Made by a program: the position numbers and the translations under genes. Positions 8,349-16,443 of a stretch of 64,000 nucleotides of DNA are shown in pieces. Source of the stretch: PKWO01 sp036561005 (GTDB taxonomy: Bacteria > Pseudomonadota > Gammaproteobacteria > Burkholderiales > Burkholderiaceae_D). The notes under the pieces were generated by a model, which was not told the origin of the DNA, did not search any database, and saw only the letters and a program-made list of their open reading frames with translations. The DNA lies in NCBI GenBank assembly GCA_036561005.1, contig DATBQE010000217.1, forward strand, positions 4,047 to 68,046, read 5' to 3'. Numbering within the stretch: the stretch's first letter is position 1; each line of letters begins with the position of its first letter.

Positions 8349-9488
8349 ATGAAAAAATTGCTCACTCCAGCATCAACAGGCGCACCGCTCGGCGGCATGA
8401 CGCCGGCCGTATTTCTGCGCGATTACTGGCACAAGAAACCGCTGCTGATCCAACAGGCGATTCCCGGGTTCCAGCCACTGATTCCTGCGGAAGACTTGTT
8501 CGCGATGGCGGGCGAAGAAGACGTGGAGTCTCGCCTGATCACGCACTTCCAGACCTGGCACATGCAAAACGGCCCAATCGCCGAGGTGCCCAAGCGCGAG
8601 CGCAAGAATTGGACCTTGCTGGTGCAGGGCGTCAACCTGCACAACGATGCTGCAGACGCGTTGTTGCGACGTTTCAATTTCATTCCCGATGCACGGCTCG
8701 ACGATCTCATGATCAGCTTTGCCAGTGACGGCGGCGGTGTCGGTCCCCATTTCGATTCCTACGACGTATTCCTGCTGCAGGCGCACGGCACGCGCCGCTG
8801 GCGCATCGGCGCGCAAAAGGATTTGAGCCTGGTAGACGGCATGCCGCTCAAGATCTTGCGCAACTTCGAACCGGAACAGGAATTTGTGCTCCATCCCGGC
8901 GACATGCTCTACCTGCCGCCGCACTATGCGCATGACGGCGTGGCCGAAGGCGAATGCATGACTTATTCGGTCGGATTTCGTGCCCCTGCCTATCAGGAAT
9001 TGGGCGAAGCATTTCTGCAATTCATGGCCGACTCGATCGACCTGCCCGGCCGCTATGCCGACCCGGAGCTGACGCCGGTCAAGCATCCGGCGGAAATCAG
9101 TCGCGCGATGGTCGATAAAATCTCTGCAGAATTGAACAAGGTGAGATTCACCGACGACGACATTGCCATCTTCCTCGGCGAATATCTGTCCGACCCCAAG
9201 GCGCGTACCTATTTCTCGCCGCCCGCACGGCCGCTGACCCCAGCCAAATTCGCGCTGGCCGCAGCAAAGCGTGGCGTCAGGTTATCGCGCAAGACGCAAA
9301 TGCTCTATCGCGGCAAGCATGTGTTCATCAATGGCGAGTCGTTTGCGGTCGGACGCAACGACAAGGCCATGCTGCAGACTCTCGCCGATGCGCGCCACCT
9401 CGATGGCGCAAGCGTGCAAAACGCGACACAAGACGTCCAGGAGGCGCTGTTGACCTGGTATGAGGACGGCTGGCTGGAATTGGCTTAA
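8349..9488 (+). CDS. roxA: Ribosomal protein L16 arginine hydroxylase (RoxA/YcfD, cupin JmjC-like)
   Basis: 379 residues, close to the 373 of E. coli RoxA. The Fe(II)/2-oxoglutarate dioxygenase facial triad is intact: H134 and D136 in GPHFDSYD and H195 in HYAHDG, matching the positions and spacing of E. coli H125/D127/H187. The N-terminal double-stranded beta-helix is followed by a dimerisation helix bundle and a C-terminal winged-helix-like domain (about 290-379). By family it hydroxylates an arginine of ribosomal protein L16 in an oxygen-dependent way. The ATG at 8349 has no ribosome binding site and sits just after a TATAAT box. It is monocistronic or followed by a very short open frame. 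Confidence 0.9.
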   Translation: MKKLLTPASTGAPLGGMTPAVFLRDYWHKKPLLIQQAIPGFQPLIPAEDLFAMAGEEDVESRLITHFQTWHMQNGPIAEVPKRERKNWTLLVQGVNLHNDAADALLRRFNFIPDARLDDLMISFASDGGGVGPHFDSYDVFLLQAHGTRRWRIGAQKDLSLVDGMPLKILRNFEPEQEFVLHPGDMLYLPPHYAHDGVAEGECMTYSVGFRAPAYQELGEAFLQFMADSIDLPGRYADPELTPVKHPAEISRAMVDKISAELNKVRFTDDDIAIFLGEYLSDPKARTYFSPPARPLTPAKFALAAAKRGVRLSRKTQMLYRGKHVFINGESFAVGRNDKAMLQTLADARHLDGASVQNATQDVQEALLTWYEDGWLELA

Positions 9489-9605
9489 ATGACAAGCCAT
9501 GACGAAAAATTACGCGAATTGCTGCCCGGGATGCTGGTTCGCACAAGATCGGGGCGTGCAGAGATTCGTCTTGTATCCGACCGGAAGTCTATTCAATTCA
9601 GGTAA
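9489..9605 (+). CDS. Possible 38-residue small protein
   Basis: An open frame starts with an ATG directly abutting the roxA stop codon and encodes 38 mostly charged residues (begins MTSHDEKLRELLPG, ends KSIQFR). Coupling by stop-start adjacency would allow translation without its own ribosome binding site. I recognise no family; the sequence could equally be the remnant of a longer decayed gene. Low confidence. Confidence 0.25.
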   Translation: MTSHDEKLRELLPGMLVRTRSGRAEIRLVSDRKSIQFR

Positions 9606-9641
9606 TTTCCTTTCATTTATAATTACCGGAAAGCAAATGCT

Positions 9642-9671
9642 TTGCGCAATAGACAAAAAAAACGCTATAAT
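9642..9671 (+). promoter_or_regulatory. Sigma-70 promoter for the small lipoprotein gene
   Basis: TTGCGC (9642-9647), an 18-base spacer containing an A tract, and a perfect TATAAT (9666-9671). Transcription would start near 9678 and give a leader of about 130 bases before the lipoprotein ATG at 9808. Confidence 0.65.
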
Positions 9672-9749
9672 CGCGAGCTAGGAAGCTTTCGTTGTGTGGC
9701 ATCGCACCAAAATTTGGTCGAAACATAGGCGAAGACGCCCTAACGAGCG

Positions 9750-9767
9750 ATAATTACCGGTAATTAT
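9750..9767. promoter_or_regulatory. Perfect 18-bp palindrome in the lipoprotein leader
   Basis: ATAATTACCGGTAATTAT is fully self-complementary and lies 40 bases before the lipoprotein ATG, downstream of its promoter. Its half ATAATTACCGG occurs again at about 9620-9630, where together with GGTAATT (about 9601) it makes a spaced inverted repeat upstream of the promoter. Two related palindromes flanking one promoter look like a paired operator; an RNA hairpin in the leader is the alternative. Confidence 0.5.
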
Positions 9768-9807
9768 TCATCGCAAAAACTTTTTGATCTTAATTGAAGG
9801 AAAATCC

Positions 9808-10065
9808 ATGAAGAAAACATTGTTGATCGCTTCCCTGTTGGCTATTGCTCTGGCCGCTTGCAACAAGCCAGCTGACACAACTCCTGCTGCTTCGGCTCCT
9901 GCCCCAGCTCCAGTTGCTGCCCCAACACCTGCACCGACCGCTGCCGCTCCTGCCGCTTCGGACGCTGCCGCTCCTGCTGCTTCGATGCCAGCTGCTTCGG
10001 CACCTGCTGCCTCGGCACCAGCCGCTTCGGCACCAGCATCGGCTGCACCTGCTGCTTCCAAGTAA
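9808..10065 (+). CDS. Small Ala/Pro/Ser-rich lipoprotein
   Basis: 85 residues. The signal peptide (MKKTLLIASLLAIALAAC) ends in a clear lipobox (LAAC), so Cys18 should be lipidated and the protein anchored to a membrane, probably the outer one. The mature part is almost wholly Ala, Pro and Ser in short repeats (ASAPA-type), consistent with an extended, flexible, unfolded tether. I start it at the ATG after GAAGGAAAATCC, a good ribosome binding site. It has its own sigma-70 promoter and a strong intrinsic terminator, so it is a single-gene unit and probably well expressed. Similar small Ala-rich lipoproteins are common in Burkholderiales, without a known function. Confidence 0.8.
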   Translation: MKKTLLIASLLAIALAACNKPADTTPAASAPAPAPVAAPTPAPTAAAPAASDAAAPAASMPAASAPAASAPAASAPASAAPAASK

Positions 10066-10081
10066 TCGTAGATTGCCTGGC

Positions 10082-10111
10082 AAAAAAGCCGACCTTCGGG
10101 TCGGCTTTTTT
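10082..10111 (+). terminator. Intrinsic terminator after the lipoprotein gene
   Basis: A 13-bp A/T-flanked stem (GCCGACC core, TTCG tetraloop, GGTCGGC) followed by a T tract; the flanking A and T runs make it usable from either strand. Confidence 0.9.
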
Positions 10112-10176
10112 ACGTCCACAGGAAAGCTACTTGTGGAAGTTTTAAAGAAGATAGAGAAAGATAGATATATTTAGCC

Positions 10177-10196
10177 CGAATATCGCACGATATTCG
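10177..10196. repeat. Inverted repeat at the 3' end of the MBL gene
   Basis: CGAATATCG and CGATATTCG separated by CA lie immediately past the stop of the minus-strand metallo-beta-lactamase gene. No T tract follows on the minus strand, so it may be a weak terminator, an RNA 3'-end stabiliser or a protein site. Confidence 0.45.
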
Positions 10197-10200
10197 CCCA

Positions 10201-11010
10201 TCAGCCAGCGATAGACAGCCAGTCGAAACCCAATGACTGGCATGCCAGGTGTAGTTCGATGTCTTCATCTGCCGCAATGGCAGAGCGCATCGCCTGCAGC
10301 GCCAACTCCGGTGTATTGTTGCTACGGCTTAAATGGGCCGCAACCACGGCTTTCAGTTGCCTTTTGTCCAATGCTGCGAGAATGGCCGCGCTGGCGTCAT
10401 TGGAGAGGTGGCCATGATCGCCCGAGATGCGCCGTTTCAGAAACGTTGGATAACTTGAGTCGGCCAACATTTGCAGGTCGTGATTGAATTCGAGGAATAG
10501 TGCGTCGCAAGCGGCCAGCGTGGCGATCATGTGCGGGGTCGCATGGCCGGCGTCGGTCAACACGCCCAGGCGATGCCGGCCGTCGCCGATCACACATTGC
10601 AGCGGTTCGCGTGCGTCGTGCGGCACTGTGTACGGGAAAAGGCGCAGGTCGCCGATCTCGACAGGTTCGCTGTCGCGGCAAAAATGCACGTTGACACCAT
10701 CGACATCCCGTTGCGCAGCCTGAAACGTCCCCTGGCTGAGCCAGACCGGAATCGCGAAACGGCGCGCCAGCTTGAACACGCCGCCAATGTGATCGGAATG
10801 CTCGTGCGTCACGAAGATTGCGGTAATGTCGGCCGGCGTCAGTTCAAGGCGGCGCAGGCGGCGCTCGACTTCGCGCACGGCGAAGCCGCAGTCGACCATG
10901 ATGATGGTGCCGCGCGCAGTTGCGTTTGAAGTTGAAGTTGAAGTAGTAGCAGAAGAAGCAACCAGCAAGGCGTTGCCTTCACTACCGCTTCCCAGACTGG
11001 CGAATCTCAT
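10201..11010 (-). CDS. Metallo-beta-lactamase fold hydrolase, YycJ/WalJ type
   Basis: 269 residues. The fold signature MRFASLGSGSEGNA is at the N-terminus, the metal motif H69-x-H71-x-D73-H74 (THEHSDH) follows, and further ligands appear as TDAGH, FLEFNHD and AAHLSRSNN. These are the marks of the YycJ group of the superfamily, proposed to act as a DNA/RNA 5'-3' exonuclease-like or regulatory hydrolase in Gram-positive bacteria; the true substrate here is not known. An odd low-complexity insert of Ser/Thr/Ala residues (about 19-34) lies between the first two strands, encoded by short imperfect triplet repeats. It is the last gene of a minus-strand run, 36 bases after bamC. Confidence 0.82.
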   Translation of the reverse strand: MRFASLGSGSEGNALLVASSATTSTSTSNATARGTIIMVDCGFAVREVERRLRRLELTPADITAIFVTHEHSDHIGGVFKLARRFAIPVWLSQGTFQAAQRDVDGVNVHFCRDSEPVEIGDLRLFPYTVPHDAREPLQCVIGDGRHRLGVLTDAGHATPHMIATLAACDALFLEFNHDLQMLADSSYPTFLKRRISGDHGHLSNDASAAILAALDKRQLKAVVAAHLSRSNNTPELALQAMRSAIAADEDIELHLACQSLGFDWLSIAG

Positions 11011-11046
11011 GATGCCATCCGGGAAGCGTTGGTGGTGCCCTGCAAA

Positions 11047-12189
11047 TTACTTGAGCTGGTCGTTGAGCAAACTCAGGATCTTGTCGCCGGCAGTCGACAC
11101 TTCAGGCTTGCCGTCATTGTTCAAGACCGTAACACGGCTGGTGTCGCCGCTTTCCTTGATCGAGATGCGATACTTGGCGGCCTTGGCTGCGTCGTCACTA
11201 CCCCAACTGAACAGGCGCGAGAAGAAGCCCTTCGATTGTGCATCCTTGGCTTCGTCAATGTAGCGCACGAAATACACGCCCTGGGTACGATCGCGGTCTT
11301 CGACGGTGAAGCCGACGCGGTCAAGCGCCAGGCCAACACGGCGCCATGCGTGTTCGAAGCCTTCATCGACTTCAACATAGCCGCCGTTCGTGTCCTTGAC
11401 CAGTTTTGCATGCGGCGCTTCCACGACGGTACTCGCTTCGGCCTTCTTGACCATCGACGGGTCATTGCCCAGACGCGCCATCAGGCGCGACAGGAATACC
11501 GTTTCCAAGCCGGGGTCGGATTTGCGCGGCTGCCAGGTGACGCTTTCTTTTTGCGAACCGGTCAGCACTTCTTCGACGCCGCGGTGGCTGATGAAGATTT
11601 CGGTCGTGCCGTCCGCACCGCGCTCCAGGCGTGTGCGGAATTTGTCGCGCTCACCGGTGGACCACAGCGAATCAAGCACCTTGCCCAGGGTTTCGCGCAC
11701 GATATCGGTAGGGATCTTGGCGCGGTTTTCGGCCCAGTCGGTTTCCATCACGCCTTCGGCAGGATGTTCGATATTGATCAGGAAGCCCGAGTCTTGCCAG
11801 AAGTCCTTGATTTGCGGCCACAAGGCTTCCGGCGTCTGCTTCACCACCAGCCAATGCTGGCTGCCATCGCGCTCGATGTGCATCGATGCGAGCGAGTTGA
11901 TGGCAATCACCGAGTTCTGGCCGGCCTGCGCCGCGCCATTACCCTTGACGTTGTATTGCGTTGCCGTGGCGATCCCGCTCGATGCTTCCGGCACCTGGTA
12001 ACGGTTGTCGCGCTGCAGCTGAGTCAGGTCAGGCGGGACTGACAGGTTTGATACCGTCGGAGCCTTGGTGGCGCTTTTGTAGTCGATCCGGTCGGGCTCC
12101 ATCACATTGGAAAAGCTGCTGCAGCCGGCCAAGCCGACGAGCGCAAACGCGCACAAAACACCCTGTTGAACCTTGCTGCGTTGATCCAT
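11047..12189 (-). CDS. bamC: Outer membrane assembly lipoprotein BamC (NlpB/DapX)
   Basis: 380 residues. A lipoprotein signal ends at LAGC (Cys23), followed by the unstructured BamC N-terminus containing a proline-rich PPDLTQL segment, which in E. coli contacts BamD, and two helix-grip domains (about 100-240 and 260-380). It is a part of the Bam complex that folds beta-barrel proteins into the outer membrane. I choose the ATG giving MDQRSKV because GGAAG sits 8-9 bases upstream; a longer frame starting at 12213 has no ribosome binding site. The gene follows dapA, as in many proteobacteria where nlpB was first named dapX. The gap to dapA is 78 bases. Confidence 0.9.
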   Translation of the reverse strand: MDQRSKVQQGVLCAFALVGLAGCSSFSNVMEPDRIDYKSATKAPTVSNLSVPPDLTQLQRDNRYQVPEASSGIATATQYNVKGNGAAQAGQNSVIAINSLASMHIERDGSQHWLVVKQTPEALWPQIKDFWQDSGFLINIEHPAEGVMETDWAENRAKIPTDIVRETLGKVLDSLWSTGERDKFRTRLERGADGTTEIFISHRGVEEVLTGSQKESVTWQPRKSDPGLETVFLSRLMARLGNDPSMVKKAEASTVVEAPHAKLVKDTNGGYVEVDEGFEHAWRRVGLALDRVGFTVEDRDRTQGVYFVRYIDEAKDAQSKGFFSRLFSWGSDDAAKAAKYRISIKESGDTSRVTVLNNDGKPEVSTAGDKILSLLNDQLK

Positions 12190-12267
12190 GTGAAGTTTCT
12201 TCCGATTTGTCATATATATACTAAAAAGTAACTGTAGCCAGCCTCAATAGGAGCGCTTTGACTGTGT

Positions 12268-13146
12268 TCAGGCGAGCACGCCGGCATCGCGCAAAGCGCC
12301 ACGCACGGTATCGTGATACTCGTCGCTCAAATTAACCAGCGGCAAACGAATCCCGGATGATATCAGACCCATCTCAGTCAGTGCCCATTTCACCGGCAAT
12401 GGATTCGGTTCTACAAAGAGTTTATTGTGCAAAGGCAATAATTTATTGTTGATCGCAATCGCTTCGGCTGTGCGCCCGCTCATTGCGGCAACGCACAATT
12501 CATGCATGACGCGCGGCGCAACGTTCGCTGTGACCGATATGTTGCCCCGTCCGCCGCAAAACATCAGCGCCATTGCAGTCGCATCGTCGCCTGAATAGAC
12601 GGCAAAGGATGCCGGCGCCTGGCGCAACAAATCGGTGCCGCGCGCGAGATTGCCGGTGGCGTCCTTGACGCCGATGATATTGGGTATGGAAGTCAGACGC
12701 AGAATGGTCTCGTTGCTCATGTCGGCAACGGTACGTCCAGGCACGTTGTACAAAATGACCGGGATTTCGACCGATTCGGCAATTTTCTTGAAGTGCTGGT
12801 ACATCCCTTCCTGGGTAGGCCGGTTGTAGTAGGGCACGACGAGGAGCGATGCGTCGGCGCCGACTTCGTGCGCGTAGCGGGTCAGCTCAATCGCTTCCGC
12901 AGTCGAATTACCGCCCGTGCCGGCAATGATGGGGATGCGTTTGGCACTCTGCTCAACTGCAATCTTAATTAATTCACAATGCTCTTCGACGGTGACGGTC
13001 GGCGACTCGCCGGTTGTGCCGACAATGACGATGGCATCGGTGCCTTCGGCAATATGCCAATCGATCAATTTCCGCAGACCGGGAAAGTCGAGGCTGCCGT
13101 CTTCGTGCATGGGGGTTACGATTGCAACTATGCTGCCAGAAATCAT
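12268..13146 (-). CDS. dapA: 4-hydroxy-tetrahydrodipicolinate synthase
   Basis: 292 residues, the family length. All catalytic residues are present: Schiff-base K161 (GVKDATG), the triad T44/T45 (GTTGESPT), Y133 (ILYNVPGRT) and Y107, with R138 at the active-site entrance. It condenses pyruvate with aspartate semialdehyde, the first committed step to diaminopimelate and lysine, so it supplies peptidoglycan. It lies 73 bases downstream of a methyltransferase gene and 78 bases upstream of bamC on the same strand. The start at ATG 13146 gives the family N-terminus (MISGSIVAIVTPM). Confidence 0.97.
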   Translation of the reverse strand: MISGSIVAIVTPMHEDGSLDFPGLRKLIDWHIAEGTDAIVIVGTTGESPTVTVEEHCELIKIAVEQSAKRIPIIAGTGGNSTAEAIELTRYAHEVGADASLLVVPYYNRPTQEGMYQHFKKIAESVEIPVILYNVPGRTVADMSNETILRLTSIPNIIGVKDATGNLARGTDLLRQAPASFAVYSGDDATAMALMFCGGRGNISVTANVAPRVMHELCVAAMSGRTAEAIAINNKLLPLHNKLFVEPNPLPVKWALTEMGLISSGIRLPLVNLSDEYHDTVRGALRDAGVLA

Positions 13147-13219
13147 GGAGATATTCTTGGTGAAAGAAATAAATGTTCGATTGTAGCGGATCGTCTGCCT
13201 GTGTGGGTCGAGATTCGCG

Positions 13220-13783
13220 TCAAATCAGGGCAAACCGGTTAGACTCGCGCGCAAAAGGCGGCTTCACCAGGCATATCCTTTGTACTAGTGCAGGCTTGGG
13301 CGTTGCCACGTAACCGTCCTCATAGGCGATCACATGCATGGGCGTCTTGCCTGCCACGCGGGCAAAGTCCAATAATTCGCCCGGCGCCAGCAGAAAATCA
13401 GGATTGGATGGCTTGCCGAATTGACCGTTGCCGACCGCAAAAGTTTCCATCAGCAACACGCCGCCAGCGCCAAGGCTGTCGAGAATGTGCGGAAATAAAG
13501 GCCGATGCAGATAATTGGTCACGACGATGCCGGAAAAGCGTTCGCCGGCGAATGGCCACGGCGCACCGTTTTCCAGATCCGCCTGCACCGTGGTGATGTG
13601 CTCGCCTTGCAGGCTCGCCAAAGCATCGGGATCGCGGTCGAGTGCCACAACGGCATGGCCGGCTGCAGCGAAGAGCCTGGCATGGCGCCCGTAGCCGCAG
13701 GCCAGGTCGAGCACTTCGCCGCGAGGAACCAGTTGGGCGAAGCGCGTGATCCATGGCGAGGCATGGTCGATTTGGTGGGTCAC
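13220..13783 (-). CDS. Class I SAM-dependent methyltransferase
   Basis: 187 residues. SAM motif I is clear (VLDLACGYGRHA, residues 24-35), followed by the acidic residue ending strand 2 (VALDRDP), motif IV (FSGIVVTNYLHRPLF) and the conserved glycine-rich turn before strand 5 (LGAGGVLLMETF). This is the short TehB/UbiE-like group; the acceptor cannot be deduced from sequence. It sits 23 bases after trpS and 73 bases before dapA and probably shares their transcript. Homologues occur at the same place in related Burkholderiales as far as I recall, but no pathway link is established. Confidence 0.85.
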   Translation of the reverse strand: MTHQIDHASPWITRFAQLVPRGEVLDLACGYGRHARLFAAAGHAVVALDRDPDALASLQGEHITTVQADLENGAPWPFAGERFSGIVVTNYLHRPLFPHILDSLGAGGVLLMETFAVGNGQFGKPSNPDFLLAPGELLDFARVAGKTPMHVIAYEDGYVATPKPALVQRICLVKPPFARESNRFALI

Positions 13784-13806
13784 GTCCGACTGCCGATGAA
13801 TTGAAC

Positions 13807-15009
13807 TTAGCTGTAACTCAAACCCATCGCCTCGCGTACATCACGCATGGTTTCCTGCGCCAGCTTGCGCGCCTTGTCGCAACCATCGGCGACGATGGCG
13901 CGCACCAGTGTCGGGTCGTCGAGGTATTGCTGGGCGCGCTCGCGCATCGGTTCCTGCTCGGCGAGGATGGCGTCGATCACCGGCTGCTTGCATTCGAGGC
14001 AGCCGATACCGGCCGACTTGCATCCCTTGACCACCCACTCCCTCGTGGCGTCGTCGGAATAGACTTGGTGCAACTGCCAGACCGGACATTTCTCCGGGTC
14101 GCCCGGGTCGCTGCGGCGGATACGTGCAGGGTCGGTCGGCATGGTGCGGATTTTCTTGGTCAGCGTGTCCTTGTCTTCGCGCAGGGCAATCGAATTGCCG
14201 TAGCTCTTGGACATTTTCTGGCCATCGAGCCCCGGCAGACGCGAAGACGCGGTCAGGCGTGCCTGCGGTTCAACCAGGATCAATTTGCGGCTGCCTTCGA
14301 GGTAACCGAACAGGCGTTCGCGGTCGATCATGCTGAGGTTTTGCGCGTCGTCGAGCATGGCCTTGGCCTGTTCCAGCGCGTCTTCCTTGCCCTGCTCCTG
14401 GAAAGCCGTGCGCAGATCGGTGTACATCTTGGCGCGCTTGCTGCCGAGCTTCTTGACTGCCTCGCGCGCCTTCTCTTCGAAGCCTTTTTCCTTGCCGTAG
14501 ATGTGATTGAAGCGACGCGCAATCTCGCGCATCATTTCGATATGCGGCACCTGGTCGTCGCCGACCGGCACCAGCGTGGCGCGATAGATCAGCACGTCGG
14601 CAGCCTGCAGCAACGGGTAGCCGAGGAAACCATAGGTTGCCAGATCGCGGTCGGCCAATTTTTCCTGCTGATCCTTGTAGGTCGGCACGCGTTCCAGCCA
14701 GCCGAGCGGCGTGGCCATCGACAGCAGCAAATGCAATTCGGCGTGTTCCGGCACCTTCGACTGGATGAACAGCGTCGCCTGCGACGGATCGATGCCGGCT
14801 GCGAGCCAGTCGATCAGCATGTCCCAGGTGCTCGTCTCAATGATGCTGGGGTCGTCGTAGTGCGTGGTCAGTGCATGCCAGTCGGCGACAAAAAACAGGC
14901 ACGGCAATTCGGTCTGCAGTTTGACCCAATTCTTCAAGGCGCCGTGATAGTGGCCAAGGTGCATCGCGCCAGTTGGGCGCATTCCGGAAACGACTCGATC
15001 TGGGTACAT
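13807..15009 (-). CDS. trpS: Tryptophanyl-tRNA synthetase
   Basis: 400 residues, class I synthetase. The HIGH-type motif appears as MHLGHYHG (about residues 16-23) and KMSKS as QKMSKSYGN (about 264). The Rossmann domain residues around FFVADWHAL and the tryptophan pocket (VGDDQVPHIEM) are intact. It activates tryptophan and charges tRNA-Trp. It is longer than the roughly 334 residues of E. coli TrpS, with extra sequence after KMSKS holding a CxxC-like pair (GCLEC), the form usual in Burkholderiales. The M50-like gene ends 5 bases before it, so the two are almost certainly cotranscribed. Confidence 0.97.
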   Translation of the reverse strand: MYPDRVVSGMRPTGAMHLGHYHGALKNWVKLQTELPCLFFVADWHALTTHYDDPSIIETSTWDMLIDWLAAGIDPSQATLFIQSKVPEHAELHLLLSMATPLGWLERVPTYKDQQEKLADRDLATYGFLGYPLLQAADVLIYRATLVPVGDDQVPHIEMMREIARRFNHIYGKEKGFEEKAREAVKKLGSKRAKMYTDLRTAFQEQGKEDALEQAKAMLDDAQNLSMIDRERLFGYLEGSRKLILVEPQARLTASSRLPGLDGQKMSKSYGNSIALREDKDTLTKKIRTMPTDPARIRRSDPGDPEKCPVWQLHQVYSDDATREWVVKGCKSAGIGCLECKQPVIDAILAEQEPMRERAQQYLDDPTLVRAIVADGCDKARKLAQETMRDVREAMGLSYS

Positions 15010-15014
15010 GGCAG

Positions 15015-15707
15015 TCAGGAAAGGAAAAAATTCAGCGGTGATAATACGAGCCCTAGAATGGCATGGGCAATCGTGTAGATGGGAAGAATCCAGTATTGGA
15101 GCAATATCTTCGTAATGAACAATACGATTACGATGAGCATTGTATACGGTTCGACCTGCGCAAATTTGAAAGCCTGCTTCTGCGGCAGCAAACTGAAGAC
15201 GATCCGACCGCCGTCAAACGGCGGCAAGGGAATCAGATAGATCGCCATCAACACCAGATTTGCCTGCATACCCGCATCGGTCATGCTCACAAAAAATACT
15301 TCATTGAAATGTATTTTGATGAAGATGATTTTCAGTATCACCCAAGCGGCGGCCATGGCAAAGTTCGCGCCAAGGCCGGCCAGGGACACCCAAAGCATGT
15401 CACGCTTGGGATTGCGCAATTTGCTGAAATCGATCGGCAGCGGTTTTGCGTAACCGAATATGAAGGGGAAACCGGAAAGCTTGGTGACAAAGAAAGACAG
15501 CACGGGCAAAAGAATCGTGCCGATCGGGTCGATGTGTTTGCTGGGGTTCAAGCTCAAGCGGCCAAGCATGCGCGCTGTTTTGTCGCCCAGATAGTCTGCC
15601 GTATAGCATTGGGCAGCCACGTGCATGGTGATTGCGAACAATAGCGGCAATGCATAAACGGCAATGGTCCTGATGGCATCGGCGAGGATAGGGAAGATTT
15701 CATTCAT
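15015..15707 (-). CDS. M50 (site-2 protease) family membrane protein with degenerate active site
   Basis: 230 residues with about five membrane segments. It aligns with the short bacterial S2P-like group, whose first motif is normally HEAAH. Here the sequence is H29-V-A-A-Q33 (TMHVAAQCY), so the catalytic Glu and the second zinc His are both missing, while the third zinc ligand is kept as D165 in PPFDGGRI. The family GPGAN motif reads GLGAN. This is seen directly in the DNA (CAC GTG GCT GCC CAA). By family knowledge such a protein cannot be an ordinary zinc protease; it may be a pseudoprotease that binds or guards substrates. The frame is intact and it sits in a conserved position between YciO and TrpS, arguing against simple decay. 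Confidence 0.85.
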   Translation of the reverse strand: MNEIFPILADAIRTIAVYALPLLFAITMHVAAQCYTADYLGDKTARMLGRLSLNPSKHIDPIGTILLPVLSFFVTKLSGFPFIFGYAKPLPIDFSKLRNPKRDMLWVSLAGLGANFAMAAAWVILKIIFIKIHFNEVFFVSMTDAGMQANLVLMAIYLIPLPPFDGGRIVFSLLPQKQAFKFAQVEPYTMLIVIVLFITKILLQYWILPIYTIAHAILGLVLSPLNFFLS

Positions 15708-15813
15708 GGCACGGATTTTATCAGAGCGCGCCGATGAAGCCCGTTTTTTTGATTTCCGGCATGAAACTTCAGCAGGTACGCGCGCCGACGCAGCGCCATC
15801 GGCATCGCCGAAT

Positions 15814-16437
15814 TCACAGCCCGAATTGGCTCACGTTGCCGCGGCCCTGCCTGACCAGGACGGCTTCTTCGGCGGTCAAATCGATCACCGAAGTCGGTTC
15901 CAGGCTGCAAGCGCCGCCGTCGATCACCAGGTCAATCTGCTTTTCCAAGCGCTCCCGAATGGCGTCGGCGTCAGTCATGGGCTGCTTCTCGTCAGGCAGG
16001 ATCAGCGTCGTGCCCAGCAAGGGCTGCGCCAACTCTTCCAGCAAGGCATGCGCGATACGGTTCTCCGGTACCCGCAGGCCGATGGTCTTGCGCGACGGGT
16101 GGGAAAGACGGCGCGGCACTTCCTTCGTCGCTTCGAGGATGAAAGTAAAAGGTCCCGGCGTTGCCGCCTTCAACAGGCGGTATTGCCGGTTGTCGACCCT
16201 GGCATACAAGGCAATCTCGCTCAAGTCGCGACACAGCAAGGTCAGGTGGTGCTTGTCGTCGACGCCACGTATGCGGCGCAGGCGCTCGACCGCCTGTTTG
16301 TCGTCAAGGTGACAGACCAGCGCGAAACAGGAATCGGTGGGCAAGGCGACAATGCCGCCGGCCTGGATGATTTGGGCGCTTTGCCTGATCAACCTTGCTT
16401 GCGGATTTTCCGGGTGAATCTGAAAGAACTGTGACAT
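15814..16437 (-). CDS. YciO/YrdC/Sua5-family protein (threonylcarbamoyl-AMP synthase-like)
   Basis: 207 residues with the YrdC fold: ALPTDSCFAL near the N-terminus, the nucleotide-site basic residues (RRIRGVDDKHHLT) and the SVIDLT strand near the C-terminus. TsaC/Sua5 proteins make threonylcarbamoyl-AMP for the t6A37 modification of tRNA; the YciO branch is related, with weaker or uncertain activity. The match to YciO rather than TsaC is supported by the neighbouring PHP gene, because yciO sits beside yciV/rnm in E. coli too. Start at ATG 16437, 6 bases after the PHP gene stop. No C-terminal Sua5 domain is present. Confidence 0.85.
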   Translation of the reverse strand: MSQFFQIHPENPQARLIRQSAQIIQAGGIVALPTDSCFALVCHLDDKQAVERLRRIRGVDDKHHLTLLCRDLSEIALYARVDNRQYRLLKAATPGPFTFILEATKEVPRRLSHPSRKTIGLRVPENRIAHALLEELAQPLLGTTLILPDEKQPMTDADAIRERLEKQIDLVIDGGACSLEPTSVIDLTAEEAVLVRQGRGNVSQFGL

Positions 16438-16443
16438 GGATTT

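Noticed and set aside
13753..15078. 441-codon plus-strand frame over trpS
   Set aside because: trpS on the opposite strand is complete; this frame has no recognisable domain.
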